Shown here: positions 26,054 through 35,006 of the stretch, piece after piece
Numbering within the stretch: the first letter of the stretch is position 1
Layout of the letters: every line of letters starts with the position of its first letter
NCBI RefSeq assembly: GCF_051811025.1
Contig: NZ_JBPWQE010000001.1
Location: 868,001-932,000 of the forward strand
DNA length: 64,000 nt
Direction: 5' to 3'
From: Tardiphaga sp051811025
GTDB taxonomy: Bacteria; Pseudomonadota; Alphaproteobacteria; Rhizobiales; Xanthobacteraceae
Program-made: the position numbers and the translations under genes
The notes under the pieces: generated by a model
Told to the model about the DNA's origin: nothing
The model's database searches: none
Seen by the model: the letters and a program-made list of their open reading frames with translations, nothing else

Positions 26054-27004
26054 ATGACATCGATCAGCATTCCATCCGCTGCCGAGGAGGGGGCTCAGCA
26101 CGCAGCCCCCTCGCTGGCCGATCCGCGCCGGGCAAGCTGGTGGGTGCTGACCGTCTTTCTGGCGCCGGCCTTGGCGGTGTATATCGGACTGACCGCCTAT
26201 CCGGCGTTTCGAACTTTCTATGACAGCTTCTTCACCATCGAAGGTCTCAATGCGACCTTCGTCGGCCTGGATAACTATCGCGCGCTGATGTCCGACGAGA
26301 CGTTCTGGGTGTCGGTGCGGAACACATTCATCTGGTCGTTCATCGCGCCCGTGCTCGATGTCGTGACAGGCCTGCTGCTCGCGCTGGCGCTGTATGCGGG
26401 CGTTCCTGCCGCGCGCTTCCTGCGGGTCGCGTGGTTCACGCCGGTCCTTCTGTCTTACGTCGTCGTCGCCATTCTGTGGATGTGGATCTTCAACTACGAT
26501 TGGGGAATCCTTAATGCGATGTTGCGCGCCGTCGGACTTGGGGCACTGGCGTCGTCCTGGCTCGGCGATCCAAATTTAGCGCTCGGCGCCCTGATCGTGA
26601 CCCATGCCTGGAAATGGGCGGGCTTCAACATGGTGGTTTGTCTCGCCGCGATCCATTCGTTGCCGCGCGAGGTGCTGGAAGCCTCCGAACTCGACAATTG
26701 CGGCTGGGGTGCCAAGCTGCGCTACGTCATCGTGCCGATGCTGCGGCCGACATTGCTGAACCTTTATATTCTTGCCTTCATCGGCAAGATGAAGATCTTC
26801 GACTTGGTCTGGATCATGACCCAGGGCGGTCCGCTATGGGCGACCGAAACCGTATCCACCTACGTCTACAAGCGCGCTTTTAACTGGAACACCTTTGATC
26901 TCGGCTATCCCTCCGCCATCGCGTCGGTGTGGTTCGTGGTGGTCTGCGCCGCTGTCATCATCCTCAATCGCCTTCTGGCGACCCGCGAACGTCTGGAGTA
27001 CTGA
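26054..27004 (+). CDS. sugar ABC transporter permease (MalF type)
   Basis: 316 residues, six helices. The conserved EAA loop reads EVLEASELDNCGWGAKLRYV. ATG 26054 is preferred; GTG 26045, directly after the binding-protein stop, is possible. Partner of the following permease. Confidence 0.88.
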   Translation: MTSISIPSAAEEGAQHAAPSLADPRRASWWVLTVFLAPALAVYIGLTAYPAFRTFYDSFFTIEGLNATFVGLDNYRALMSDETFWVSVRNTFIWSFIAPVLDVVTGLLLALALYAGVPAARFLRVAWFTPVLLSYVVVAILWMWIFNYDWGILNAMLRAVGLGALASSWLGDPNLALGALIVTHAWKWAGFNMVVCLAAIHSLPREVLEASELDNCGWGAKLRYVIVPMLRPTLLNLYILAFIGKMKIFDLVWIMTQGGPLWATETVSTYVYKRAFNWNTFDLGYPSAIASVWFVVVCAAVIILNRLLATRERLEY

Positions 27005-27006
27005 TC

Positions 27007-27858
27007 GTGGCTGCCATGCTTGCGGAGCGCGCGCCATTGCCGCGTTTCTTCAGCCGCGGAGCGCTCGCTCTCGTGCTGGGTCTCTATACCATCTACACGC
27101 TGGGTCCGTTCCTGTGGCTGGCCACGATGTCGGTACGGACCACCGCCGAGATCAGCGCAGACCATTATGCGTGGCCGAAAGTATTCCATTGGGAGCAATT
27201 CCGGATCGCCTGGGTCGATTCCGATTTTGCGACCTATTTCTGGAACTCCACGATCGTCGTGGTGAGTGCAGTCGCTGTTGTGACCTTGCTTGGCGCCGCA
27301 GCAGCGCATGCGCTGGCGCGCTATCGTTTCCGCGGCAACCGGTTGGTCTACGGCATCCTGTTCTCGTCGATCATTTTCCCGCCGCAGATTACCTTGATCT
27401 CGCTGTATCAGATTTTGGTCGACTACAATCTCTACAACAGCCTGCTCGGGCTGACGCTAGTCTATGTGTCGCTGCAGTTGCCGCTGACGGTCTATCTGCT
27501 GGAAGGATTCTTTGCGCGCATTCCGCAGGATCTGTTCGACGCTGCCAAGATCGATGGCTACGGCGATCTCGAAATCTTCCGGCGCATCGTGCTGCCCATC
27601 GGCATGCCGGCGATTGCCACCACGCTGATCCTGAACTTCATCCAGCTCTGGAACGAGTTTTTGTTTGCCGTCGTGCTGATCACCGACCCCGACAAGCGCA
27701 CGCTGCCGGTCGGCATTCGTGCCTTCATGGGCGATCACTTCCAGGACATTGGCATGATCGCCACCGGCGTCATGATCTCCGTCATTCCGGTGATTATCGT
27801 CTACGTCTTCTTCTCCGAGAAACTCATTCGCGGCATGACTGCCGGCGCAATCAAGTAA
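27007..27858 (+). CDS. sugar ABC transporter permease (MalG type)
   Basis: 283 residues with EAA loop DLFDAAKIDGYGDLEIFRRI. The start is GTG 27007: GGAG at 26995-26998 is eight bases away, whereas the ATG at 27016 would be too far. Six predicted helices. Confidence 0.88.
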   Translation: MAAMLAERAPLPRFFSRGALALVLGLYTIYTLGPFLWLATMSVRTTAEISADHYAWPKVFHWEQFRIAWVDSDFATYFWNSTIVVVSAVAVVTLLGAAAAHALARYRFRGNRLVYGILFSSIIFPPQITLISLYQILVDYNLYNSLLGLTLVYVSLQLPLTVYLLEGFFARIPQDLFDAAKIDGYGDLEIFRRIVLPIGMPAIATTLILNFIQLWNEFLFAVVLITDPDKRTLPVGIRAFMGDHFQDIGMIATGVMISVIPVIIVYVFFSEKLIRGMTAGAIK

Positions 27859-27867
27859 GAGGCAGCC

Positions 27868-29004
27868 ATGGCCGTTGTCACCCTCGACAAGCTCTCCAAA
27901 CAATATGGGCCGACCGGTCCGGTGGTGGTCGACAAGGTCGATCTTCATATCGGCGACGGCGAATTCATGGTTCTGCTCGGGCCCTCAGGCTGCGGCAAGT
28001 CGACGACACTGCGCATGATCGCGGGCCTGGAGGAGATCAGCTCCGGCAAGCTCTCGATTGGCGATCGTGTCGTCAATCAGGTACCTGCCAAGGACCGCGA
28101 CATCGCAATGGTGTTTCAGTCCTATGCGCTTTATCCGCATATGAGCGTCGCGGACAATCTCGCCTTCGGCCTGCGCCGGCGCAATTTCGCCGCTGCCGAG
28201 ATCGAACGCCGGGTGCAGGATGCGGCGAATATTCTTGGCCTGACGCCCTTGCTGGCGCGCAAGCCCAGCGCGTTGTCAGGCGGCCAGCGCCAGCGCGTCG
28301 CGCTCGGCCGCGCAATGGTGCGCGAGCCGATGGTGTTCCTCTTCGACGAACCGCTGTCCAATCTCGACGCGGCCTTGCGCGTCAATACCCGCAGCGAGAT
28401 CATCAAGCAGCACAAGCGGCTGGGATCGACGATGATCTATGTCACCCATGATCAGGTTGAGGCGATGACCATGGGCACGCGGATCTGCGTCATGAATGCG
28501 GGACGGGTTGCGCAAATCGGTGCGCCGCTGGATGTCTATTGGGAGCCGGCCGATACATTCGTCGCGCGGTTTCTCGGATCGCCGCCGATGAATCTGGCGA
28601 CGGCGGTTGTCACTTCGGCCAATGAAGGCCATGTGGCACGCAGTTCAAGCGTCGAGACGGCGTTGACGCGCTGGTCAGCCGAGGTGCTCGGCAAGCTGGC
28701 AGACCAGAAAGTGACAATCGGCGTGCGCGCCGAGGATTTACATATCAACAAGGCAGCGCTGGGCAATGAGCCTGCGGGCCATGTGCGGGGGCGCACGATC
28801 GCGGTGGAGCCGCTGGGCGCGGAAACCTTGCTGTTGGTCGAAATCGAACCCGGCGTGGAGTGGACGGCGCGGTTGCCGCGTCATGTACCTGTCGCCATCG
28901 ACGAGACCGTCGATCTGTATTTCCCGGCCAATGCGGTCTTTGTGTTCGACGCGACGACGGGCCGGGCCGTCATCGGCGAGAAGCGTCGGGATATCAGGCA
29001 ATGA
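27868..29004 (+). CDS. sugar ABC transporter ATP-binding protein (MalK/UgpC type)
   Basis: 378 residues. Walker A GPSGCGKST, signature LSGGQRQRVALGRA, Walker B VFLFDEPLSNLDA, H-loop YVTHDQVEAM, then a C-terminal TOBE/OB domain as in MalK. It ends in an ATGA overlap with the oxidoreductase gene, tying transport to catabolism. Confidence 0.92.
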   Translation: MAVVTLDKLSKQYGPTGPVVVDKVDLHIGDGEFMVLLGPSGCGKSTTLRMIAGLEEISSGKLSIGDRVVNQVPAKDRDIAMVFQSYALYPHMSVADNLAFGLRRRNFAAAEIERRVQDAANILGLTPLLARKPSALSGGQRQRVALGRAMVREPMVFLFDEPLSNLDAALRVNTRSEIIKQHKRLGSTMIYVTHDQVEAMTMGTRICVMNAGRVAQIGAPLDVYWEPADTFVARFLGSPPMNLATAVVTSANEGHVARSSSVETALTRWSAEVLGKLADQKVTIGVRAEDLHINKAALGNEPAGHVRGRTIAVEPLGAETLLLVEIEPGVEWTARLPRHVPVAIDETVDLYFPANAVFVFDATTGRAVIGEKRRDIRQ

Positions 29005-30020
29005 GCAAGCCGTTGCGGATCGGATTGATTGGTGCGGGCTGGGTCACGCAATATCATCTGCAGGCCTGGCAGAAGCTTGCGGGGCGTGCTGCGGTCGTCG
29101 CGATCGCCGATCCCTCTTCGAAGAACGCTACCGCGCGCGCCCGGCAATTCGATATCAGGCGATGCTTTTCGCACGCGGAAGACATGCTGGCGGAATGTGA
29201 ACTCGATGCGGTCGATATTGCCGCGCCGCGAGCCTTCCATGCGCCTTTGGTGCGCCTCGTGGCCGATCGCGGTCTGCCGGTCCTTTGCCAGAAGCCGCTC
29301 GCCCCGACACTCGCAGAAGCCGAGGCGCTGGCTCGTGACGTCGACGGCCGCATCCGGCTGATGGTGCATGAGAACTGGCGCTTTCGTGCATATTATCGCG
29401 ATGCTGCATCGTGGATCAGGGACGGTCGTATCGGCGCGGTGACTGCTGCCCGGCTGACGCTGCTGACATCGGGCACGATTCCCGATGCGAACGGCCAATA
29501 TCCCGCGATCGAGCGCCAGCCCTTCATGCGCGGCGAGTCCCGAATGTTGGTAGCTGAAGTGCTAATTCATCATCTCGATACTTTGCGCATGCTGCTAGGC
29601 CCGCTGGATGTGACCGCGGCGGCACTGACCCAGACATGTCCGGATATTGCGGGTGAAGACGGTGCCGTGATCCAGATGCGATCCCACAGCGGCGCGGGCG
29701 TATCCTTGTTCGCAAGCTTCGCGGCCCATGGCGCGCCGATATCGCAGGCCGATCAACTCGAAATCCTTGGCACGATCGGTTCAATTCGGCTCGAAGGTAC
29801 GCAGCTAAAGCTGACGGGTGCGCAAAGCGAGATACGCGCCTACGATCTCGCTGCGACCTATCAGGGTTCCTATGATGCGACCATCGCGCATTTCGTCAAT
29901 GCGCTGCAAAGCAACGCGCCTTTCGAGACCTCTCCAGCGGACAACCTGCAAACTTTGCGCTTGGTCGAGGATTGCTACAAGCTGTCGGGACGCGAAGCAT
30001 CTGGAGGCAATGCCAGATGA
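29001..30020 (+). CDS. Gfo/Idh/MocA-family oxidoreductase
   Basis: 339 residues. N-terminal NAD(P)-binding GLIGAGWVTQYH, the family CQKPLAPTL motif (EKP variant with QKP near residue 99) and HENWRFRAYYR. These enzymes oxidise sugars, inositols or their derivatives. Four-base overlaps on both sides place it in the importer operon; plausibly it makes the sugar lactone or keto-sugar that enters the acid pathway. Confidence 0.8.
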   Translation: MSKPLRIGLIGAGWVTQYHLQAWQKLAGRAAVVAIADPSSKNATARARQFDIRRCFSHAEDMLAECELDAVDIAAPRAFHAPLVRLVADRGLPVLCQKPLAPTLAEAEALARDVDGRIRLMVHENWRFRAYYRDAASWIRDGRIGAVTAARLTLLTSGTIPDANGQYPAIERQPFMRGESRMLVAEVLIHHLDTLRMLLGPLDVTAAALTQTCPDIAGEDGAVIQMRSHSGAGVSLFASFAAHGAPISQADQLEILGTIGSIRLEGTQLKLTGAQSEIRAYDLAATYQGSYDATIAHFVNALQSNAPFETSPADNLQTLRLVEDCYKLSGREASGGNAR

Positions 30021-30700
30021 CTGTCGCCAAAATTACGTCACGCGCCGATGAACAGGCCGAGATCATCCGGCGGGTCGAAGAGGATATCATCTTCGGCCGA
30101 TTGCCGCCGGGCGGGCGGCTGATCGAAGACAATCTGATGGAGCGCTACGGCGCCTCGCGGCACTTCGTGCGCCAGGCGCTGGTGCATCTTGAACATACCG
30201 GCATCGTCCAGCGGGAGAAGAATGTGGGCGCGACGGTGCGTTCCTATTCAACGGCCGAGGTAAAGCAGATCTATGAAGTGCGCGAGATGCTCACGCGCCA
30301 GGCCGCACTGATGATCCCGTTGCCGGCCAAGACGTCGTTGATCATGGAACTCGAAGCCATTCAGGCAGAATATGTGCGGCATGCAGAGCGCGGCAATCTG
30401 CGCGGCATTCACGACACCAATGACGCGTTTCACATCGCTCTGTTTGCGGCGTGCGGAAACCCGTATCTGGTGCGATCGCTGCAGGATTACATGGGCCTGA
30501 CACTGCCCATGCGTGCCAAGAACCTTGCCGATCACGACGGGCTGCAGGTGTCGATCCAGCAGCACGATATGATGATTTCACTGCTGCGTGGCAACGACAA
30601 CTGGGCGCTGTCGCAGCTCTGCGTCGAGCACATGCATTCCAGCAAGGCCGACTACCTGCAACGCGTGGCCGTGCCCGACCCAAATCTAGGGCCGGACTGA
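30017..30700 (+). CDS. GntR-family regulator, FCD subfamily
   Basis: 227 residues. Winged helix 1-75 (RRVEEDIIFGRLPPGGRL then LMERYGASRHFVRQAL), then an FCD ligand domain with the metal-site pattern DTNDAFHIALFAACGN and later His residues. ATG 30017 overlaps the preceding stop. Probably a repressor of this operon and of the divergent dehydratase through the TATTGTCAATA sites at 24625 and 24689 (inference). Confidence 0.85.
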   Translation: MTVAKITSRADEQAEIIRRVEEDIIFGRLPPGGRLIEDNLMERYGASRHFVRQALVHLEHTGIVQREKNVGATVRSYSTAEVKQIYEVREMLTRQAALMIPLPAKTSLIMELEAIQAEYVRHAERGNLRGIHDTNDAFHIALFAACGNPYLVRSLQDYMGLTLPMRAKNLADHDGLQVSIQQHDMMISLLRGNDNWALSQLCVEHMHSSKADYLQRVAVPDPNLGPD

Positions 30701-30746
30701 CAGGCCAGCACGCATATCGCTTCCGCATCTCGACAAAGGACAGGAC

Positions 30747-31532
30747 ATGGATCTCGGACTTCAAGGCAAGGTCGCGCTGGTGCTTGGCGCCGGCGGCGGC
30801 CTTGGAAGCGCTATCGCGAAGACGCTGGCGAGTGAGGGCGCGGGTGTCGCGCTCGCCGACATCGACGCGCCCGCGCTTGATCGTGTCGTCGCGGAGATCA
30901 AGCAAGGTGGAGGCGACGCGATGGCCGCCGCTTTCGATTTGGCCGATCGTGCCGCGATGGATGCGCGCGTCAGTGCCATCGAGGCGGTGTTCGGCCCGAT
31001 CGACATTCTCATCAACAATACCGGTGGTCCGCCGCCGACGCCTGCTGCCGGGCAGGACCCGGCACTGTGGAGCAAGAGTTTCGAACAGATGGTGCTGTCG
31101 GTTATCACGCTGACCGACCGCGTATTGCCCGGCATGCGCGCCCGCAAATGGGGGCGTATCGTGACATCGACATCGTCTGGCGTGGTGTCGCCGATTCCTA
31201 ATCTCGGCATTTCGAATGCACTGCGACTGTCGCTCGTGGGCTGGTCCAAGACGCTGGCCCGCGAAGTCGGACGTGACGGCGTCACAGCCAATATCGTGTT
31301 ACCGGGCCGTGTTGCGACAAGTCGCATCCGTTTCCTGGACGAGCAGAAGGCGAAACGCGAAAGCCGCTCGGTCGAAGACGTGTCTGCGGAGAGCACCGCC
31401 AGTATTCCGGCCGGCCGTTATGGCGAGCCACAAGAATATGCCGATGTGGTCGCCTTTCTCGCCAGCACCCGCGCATCCTACGTCAATGGCTCGGTCATCC
31501 GCGTCGATGGCGGTCTCATCGCAAGCATCTGA
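30747..31532 (+). CDS. SDR-family oxidoreductase with atypical active site
   Basis: 261 residues. Cofactor motif GAGGGLG (14-20) and INNTGG (89-94) are normal for a FabG-like short-chain dehydrogenase. The catalytic YxxxK is replaced: the aligned segment is GISNALR, giving Ser156 and Arg160. Ser143/144 are present. A subgroup of SDRs with SNALR at this place is, to my knowledge, widespread in bacteria, so the protein may be functional by another mechanism. Second half of the sugar-acid locus. Confidence 0.75.
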   Translation: MDLGLQGKVALVLGAGGGLGSAIAKTLASEGAGVALADIDAPALDRVVAEIKQGGGDAMAAAFDLADRAAMDARVSAIEAVFGPIDILINNTGGPPPTPAAGQDPALWSKSFEQMVLSVITLTDRVLPGMRARKWGRIVTSTSSGVVSPIPNLGISNALRLSLVGWSKTLAREVGRDGVTANIVLPGRVATSRIRFLDEQKAKRESRSVEDVSAESTASIPAGRYGEPQEYADVVAFLASTRASYVNGSVIRVDGGLIASI

Positions 31533-31543
31533 AGGATCAAATC

Positions 31544-32461
31544 ATGGCTCTCGACGCAACCGCCTCTGGCGTATTCCCCATCGCGCCCACGCCGTTTCAT
31601 CCGGATGGTCGTCTTGATGAGACCTCGCTCGGCACGTTGATCGACGGATACCTCAAGGCAGGCTCAACCGGCGTTACGGTGCTCGGCATCATGGGTGAGG
31701 CGCCAAAGCTCGAGCCCGAGGAATCGATCGCGATCGCCAAGCATTTCGTGAAGGGCTTCGGCAAACTGCCGGTGATCGTCGGCGTTTCGGCGCCTGGCTT
31801 CGCAGCGATGCGCGCGCTGTCTCGGACCGTGATGGAGAATGGCGCGGCGGGTGTCATGATTGCTCCCGTGCCGAGCCTGCGTACCGACGATCAAATCACC
31901 GGCTACTACCGTCAGGCGATCGAAGCGATCGGATCCGACATTCCGTTCGTGATCCAGGACTATCCTTTGACACTGTCGGTGCAGATGACGCCGAAAGTCA
32001 TCCGCCAGATCGTGCAGGAGAATCCTTCCTGCGTCATGCTCAAGCATGAAGACTGGCCCGGTCTTGAAAAGATATCGACGCTGCGTGCGTTCCAGGCCGA
32101 AGGGTCGTTGCGGCCGATCTCGATTCTGACCGGCAATGGCGGACTATTCCTCGACTTTGAAATGGAGCGCGGTGCAGACGGCGCGATGACCGGCTACGCC
32201 TTTCCGGACATGTTGGTCGAGCTGGTCAAGCTGCAGAAGGCCGGCAAACGCGACGAGGCGCATGATCTGTTCGATGCGCACTTGCCGCTCTTGCGATACG
32301 AACAGCAGCAGGGCGTGGGCCTCGCCGTACGTAAATACGTAATGATGAAGCGCGGCTTCCTGGCGTCGGACGCACAGCGCAAACCCGGCTCCGCCCTCTC
32401 GGCGAAGGCGCGCGAGGAAGTCGACTACATGCTGCATCGGCTGGAGCATGCGGTAATGTAA
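31544..32461 (+). CDS. DHDPS/NAL-family aldolase or dehydratase
   Basis: 305 residues, class I Schiff-base family. Lys167 in CVMLKHED is the expected imine-forming lysine, and Tyr140 in IQDYPLT is the proton relay. The carboxylate-binding GxxGE appears as GIMGEAP. With an IlvD/Edd dehydratase and a sugar importer in the locus, it probably acts on a 2-keto-3-deoxy sugar acid, by cleavage or by dehydration to a semialdehyde. Last gene before a strong terminator. Confidence 0.8.
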   Translation: MALDATASGVFPIAPTPFHPDGRLDETSLGTLIDGYLKAGSTGVTVLGIMGEAPKLEPEESIAIAKHFVKGFGKLPVIVGVSAPGFAAMRALSRTVMENGAAGVMIAPVPSLRTDDQITGYYRQAIEAIGSDIPFVIQDYPLTLSVQMTPKVIRQIVQENPSCVMLKHEDWPGLEKISTLRAFQAEGSLRPISILTGNGGLFLDFEMERGADGAMTGYAFPDMLVELVKLQKAGKRDEAHDLFDAHLPLLRYEQQQGVGLAVRKYVMMKRGFLASDAQRKPGSALSAKAREEVDYMLHRLEHAVM

Positions 32462-32496
32462 GCGTTCACGAACGCATGTTGGATTCTGGTGTTAGA

Positions 32497-32524
32497 GCGC
32501 GTCACAGAGTGACGCGCCTTTTTT
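32497..32524 (+). terminator. Rho-independent terminator of the sugar-acid operon
   Basis: GCGCGTCA, loop CAGAG, TGACGCGC, then C and six T. Perfect 8-bp stem, classical layout, 36 bases after the stop codon. Confidence 0.85.
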
Positions 32525-32545
32525 GGCGAAAAACGGACATGAAGC
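32524..32545. repeat. partial AAGCGGACAT-type repeat, copy 2
   Basis: TGGCGAAAAACGGACATGAA resembles the 44331 copy (TGGCGCAAAGCGGACATGAG) with three differences. It abuts the terminator. Confidence 0.35.
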
Positions 32546-32581
32546 AATCGGAGACCGAGTGCCCCTCTGGTCGAACATGAA

Positions 32582-33193
32582 CTAGGCCTCTCGCAAAAGC
32601 TTCTGGGCGAGTTGTTTGGAGCCATGGATAAGCGCTTCGATAGCTCGAACAGATCTGCTGCGATTGGGCTTCACAAGCTCCTGCAGAATGAGACCGTCGA
32701 TGCCCGCGAGAATGAAGCGAGCCAGAACGGTATAGCTCTGTAAGGAGAGTTCGGGTTTACCCGATTTGCTGGCTAGCTGGTCCCGGTACAGTCGCAGATA
32801 CGCTTCGTACTGCTGGTCGGCCAACCACTGCGCTCCTTCCCTGAGCGCGTAGAGCGTTAATTCATATTGAACGATTTGCCGCGTCTGCGACTGCATGATC
32901 GATCGCCAAGTGCCGCGGATGAGTATCTCGATGCGTTCGTCCAGGTTGGGCTCGGTTTCTCCTCGGTCCTCGCGCAGTCGTTCGGCGATCTCGTCGATCA
33001 GTGCTTCGAGAACGGCGACAAGAAGGGCGCTCTTGCTCTCGAAATGATAGTGCAGCGTCGCGAGCTGGACATTCGCCTCCGCCGCGATCTTTCTGGTCGT
33101 CGTGCCGATAACGCCAGTCTTCTCCAGAGCTAGCAACGCTCCCTGGATGATCTGCGCTCGGGTGACTTCGCTCTTCGTCTTCACGGTCTTCAT
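32582..33193 (-). CDS. TetR-family regulator
   Basis: 203 residues. N-terminal HTH reads IIQGALLALEKTGVIGTTTRKIA followed by ATLHYHFESKSALL, the TetR recognition helix pattern. The C-terminal ligand domain is unclassified. Divergent from the M20 deacylase; the two operator-like repeats at 33289-33324 lie between them. Probably represses the deacylase and peptide-importer genes. Confidence 0.85.
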   Translation of the reverse strand: MKTVKTKSEVTRAQIIQGALLALEKTGVIGTTTRKIAAEANVQLATLHYHFESKSALLVAVLEALIDEIAERLREDRGETEPNLDERIEILIRGTWRSIMQSQTRQIVQYELTLYALREGAQWLADQQYEAYLRLYRDQLASKSGKPELSLQSYTVLARFILAGIDGLILQELVKPNRSRSVRAIEALIHGSKQLAQKLLREA

Positions 33194-33288
33194 AGGCAGG
33201 GTGTTTCGGCGATGCGCCGGGTTATGTCAAATCGCCGCAGCGCCGGCCGTCCCCCAGAAGCCCAAAATGTCAGCAAGGCTGCCTAAAA

Positions 33289-33324
33289 TTGGTCGCTTGA
33301 CTAGATTTGGTCATTTGACCAGAT
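33289..33324. promoter_or_regulatory. tandem operator repeats for the TetR-family regulator
   Basis: Two 18-base repeats in direct tandem: TTGGTCGCTTGACTAGAT (33289-33306) and TTGGTCATTTGACCAGAT (33307-33324), 14 of 18 or more identical. The second contains the perfect palindrome TGGTCA-TT-TGACCA. The position between divergent genes and the TetR-like symmetry support operator function. Confidence 0.7.
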
Positions 33325-33349
33325 TGTGAAGCAACGAACAGGAGGATAG

Positions 33350-34636
33350 ATGTCGCTCGCTGACCAGGACAGCAGGAAGATCGCTGATGTCGTCGATCGG
33401 GATTTCGAAGACCAGGTCGAACGGACCAAGCGTTTCGTTTCGATCCCGAGCACCCGCGGTGCCGAATGGCCCGCCCAGGATTTCATGGCGGGCGAACTTC
33501 GTGCGCGGGGCTACGTCGTTGATGACTGGCAGATCGATCTGACGGAACTCGCGGGCCTCCCGGATCTCGGCGTCATCAGCCACGATTTCTCGCATGCGCG
33601 AACGGTGGTCGGCACGCTCAAGCCGGACGTGGAGACGGGCCGCTCCATCATTCTACAAGGACATTGCGACGTCGTGCCGGCCGGCCCGGCGAGGATGTGG
33701 CAATCGCCGGCCTATCAGCCTGTGATCAAGGATGGCTGGCTACACGGCCGCGGCGCCGCCGACATGAAGGGCGGGACACTGGCCGCGCTCTATGCCGTCG
33801 AGGCGATCCGGAAAGCCGGCTTCCGGCTGCAGGGGCGCGTCCACTTCCAGTCGGTGATCGAAGAGGAAAGCACGGGCGTCGGCGCCCTTTCGGCACTACA
33901 GCGCGGTTATCGCGCGGACTGCGCACTGCTTCCGGAGCCTACGGGACAACGTTTCGGTGATGTCTGCCTTGGCGTCATCTGGTTTCGTCTGCGTGTCGCC
34001 GGCGAGCCGACGCATGTCTCGCATGCCGGCGAAGGCTTCAATGCCATCAAGGCTGCCATGGAAATGGTGCGCGCGCTCGAAAGGCTTGAGGATAGCTGGA
34101 ACGAGCGGGCGGCTGGCCATCCCATCTATGGCGAGGTCGAGCATCCCCTGAACTTTAATCCCGGCATTATTCACGGCGGCGACTGGGCATCGAGCGTGCC
34201 GTCCTGGTGCGAGGTGGACTGTCGCATCGGACTACTCCCGGACTGGAGCGTCGAGGCTTGTCAGGAAGACATCGTCGCCTGCGTCATGGCGGCTGCGGCC
34301 AAGATGCCCTTCCTCGCCAACAATCCGCCCGAGATCGAGTGGTCGGGCTACCTTTCGCACGGTTATGTGATGCGAGACGATCCCGCTATTCGGCATGTTC
34401 TCGAAGATGCGCACCGGGCGGTGACGGACAAGCCGTTGACGCGCCGGCTGGCGACTTCCCTGAATGACGCTCGCTTCTACGATCGTCACTTCGGCATTCC
34501 CGCATTCTGCTACGGCCCCGTCGGCGAGCGCATCCACGGCTTTAACGAGCGCCTGAATCTGGAGTCGCTGCGGGAGACGACCAAGACGATCGCGAATTTT
34601 GTCGCGCAATGGTGCGGCATCGAACCCGCGTGCTGA
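33350..34636 (+). CDS. M20-family metallo-deacylase (ArgE/DapE-like)
   Basis: 428 residues. Zinc ligands are recognisable: His in LQGHCDVVPAG, Asp in GRGAADMKGG, the Glu pair in VIEEEST and a C-terminal His in ERIHGFNERL. It hydrolyses an N-acyl amino acid or a peptide. GGAGG lies seven bases before the ATG. First gene of the TetR-controlled unit, ahead of a dipeptide importer. Confidence 0.88.
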   Translation: MSLADQDSRKIADVVDRDFEDQVERTKRFVSIPSTRGAEWPAQDFMAGELRARGYVVDDWQIDLTELAGLPDLGVISHDFSHARTVVGTLKPDVETGRSIILQGHCDVVPAGPARMWQSPAYQPVIKDGWLHGRGAADMKGGTLAALYAVEAIRKAGFRLQGRVHFQSVIEEESTGVGALSALQRGYRADCALLPEPTGQRFGDVCLGVIWFRLRVAGEPTHVSHAGEGFNAIKAAMEMVRALERLEDSWNERAAGHPIYGEVEHPLNFNPGIIHGGDWASSVPSWCEVDCRIGLLPDWSVEACQEDIVACVMAAAAKMPFLANNPPEIEWSGYLSHGYVMRDDPAIRHVLEDAHRAVTDKPLTRRLATSLNDARFYDRHFGIPAFCYGPVGERIHGFNERLNLESLRETTKTIANFVAQWCGIEPAC

Positions 34637-34667
34637 CTTTGAAAATCGAGGTAACGGAAAACTTCCG

Positions 34668-34994
34668 ATGACGGTCAAGGTAGACGGCGATCGCTTATGG
34701 TCGGACATCATGACGATGGCAGCCATCGGGGCCACTGCCAATGGTGGTTCGTATCGTACGTCGCTGTCCGATGCCGATCGCGACGGTCGCAACCTGTTCG
34801 TCCATTGGGCGAAGGAGGCGGGTCTAGCTGTTACTGTCGATAAGATTGGCAACATCTTTGCCCGCCGCGAAGGGCAGGACAGCACGTTCTCGCGAATATG
34901 GTGCTCGAACGCGCACGCCGACCCGGTGATTGATGTTGGCCGACCATTCTTGAGCGAACCGATACGTCTGGAATTGAGAACTAAACCAATTTGA
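34668..34994 (+). pseudogene. N-terminal fragment of an HyuC/allantoate-amidohydrolase-type M20 hydrolase
   Basis: The first 70 residues (for example RLWSDIMTMAAIGATANGG, LSDADRDGRNLF, VDKIGNIFARREG) match the start of N-carbamoyl-amino-acid hydrolases, which are normally about 410 residues. The frame then continues for about 36 unrelated residues (from TFSRIWCSNAH) and stops, so the metal-binding and catalytic regions are absent. The break near position 34880 looks like a deletion. A good GAGGAGG for the next gene follows, so the operon is intact around the remnant. Confidence 0.65.
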
Positions 34995-35006
34995 GGAGGC
35001 AGGGAA

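Noticed and set aside
26895..28451. Plus-strand open frame of about 518 codons in another phase
   Set aside because: Overlaps the permease and MalK-type genes, which have clear motifs; translation is Arg/His/Cys-rich without a domain.
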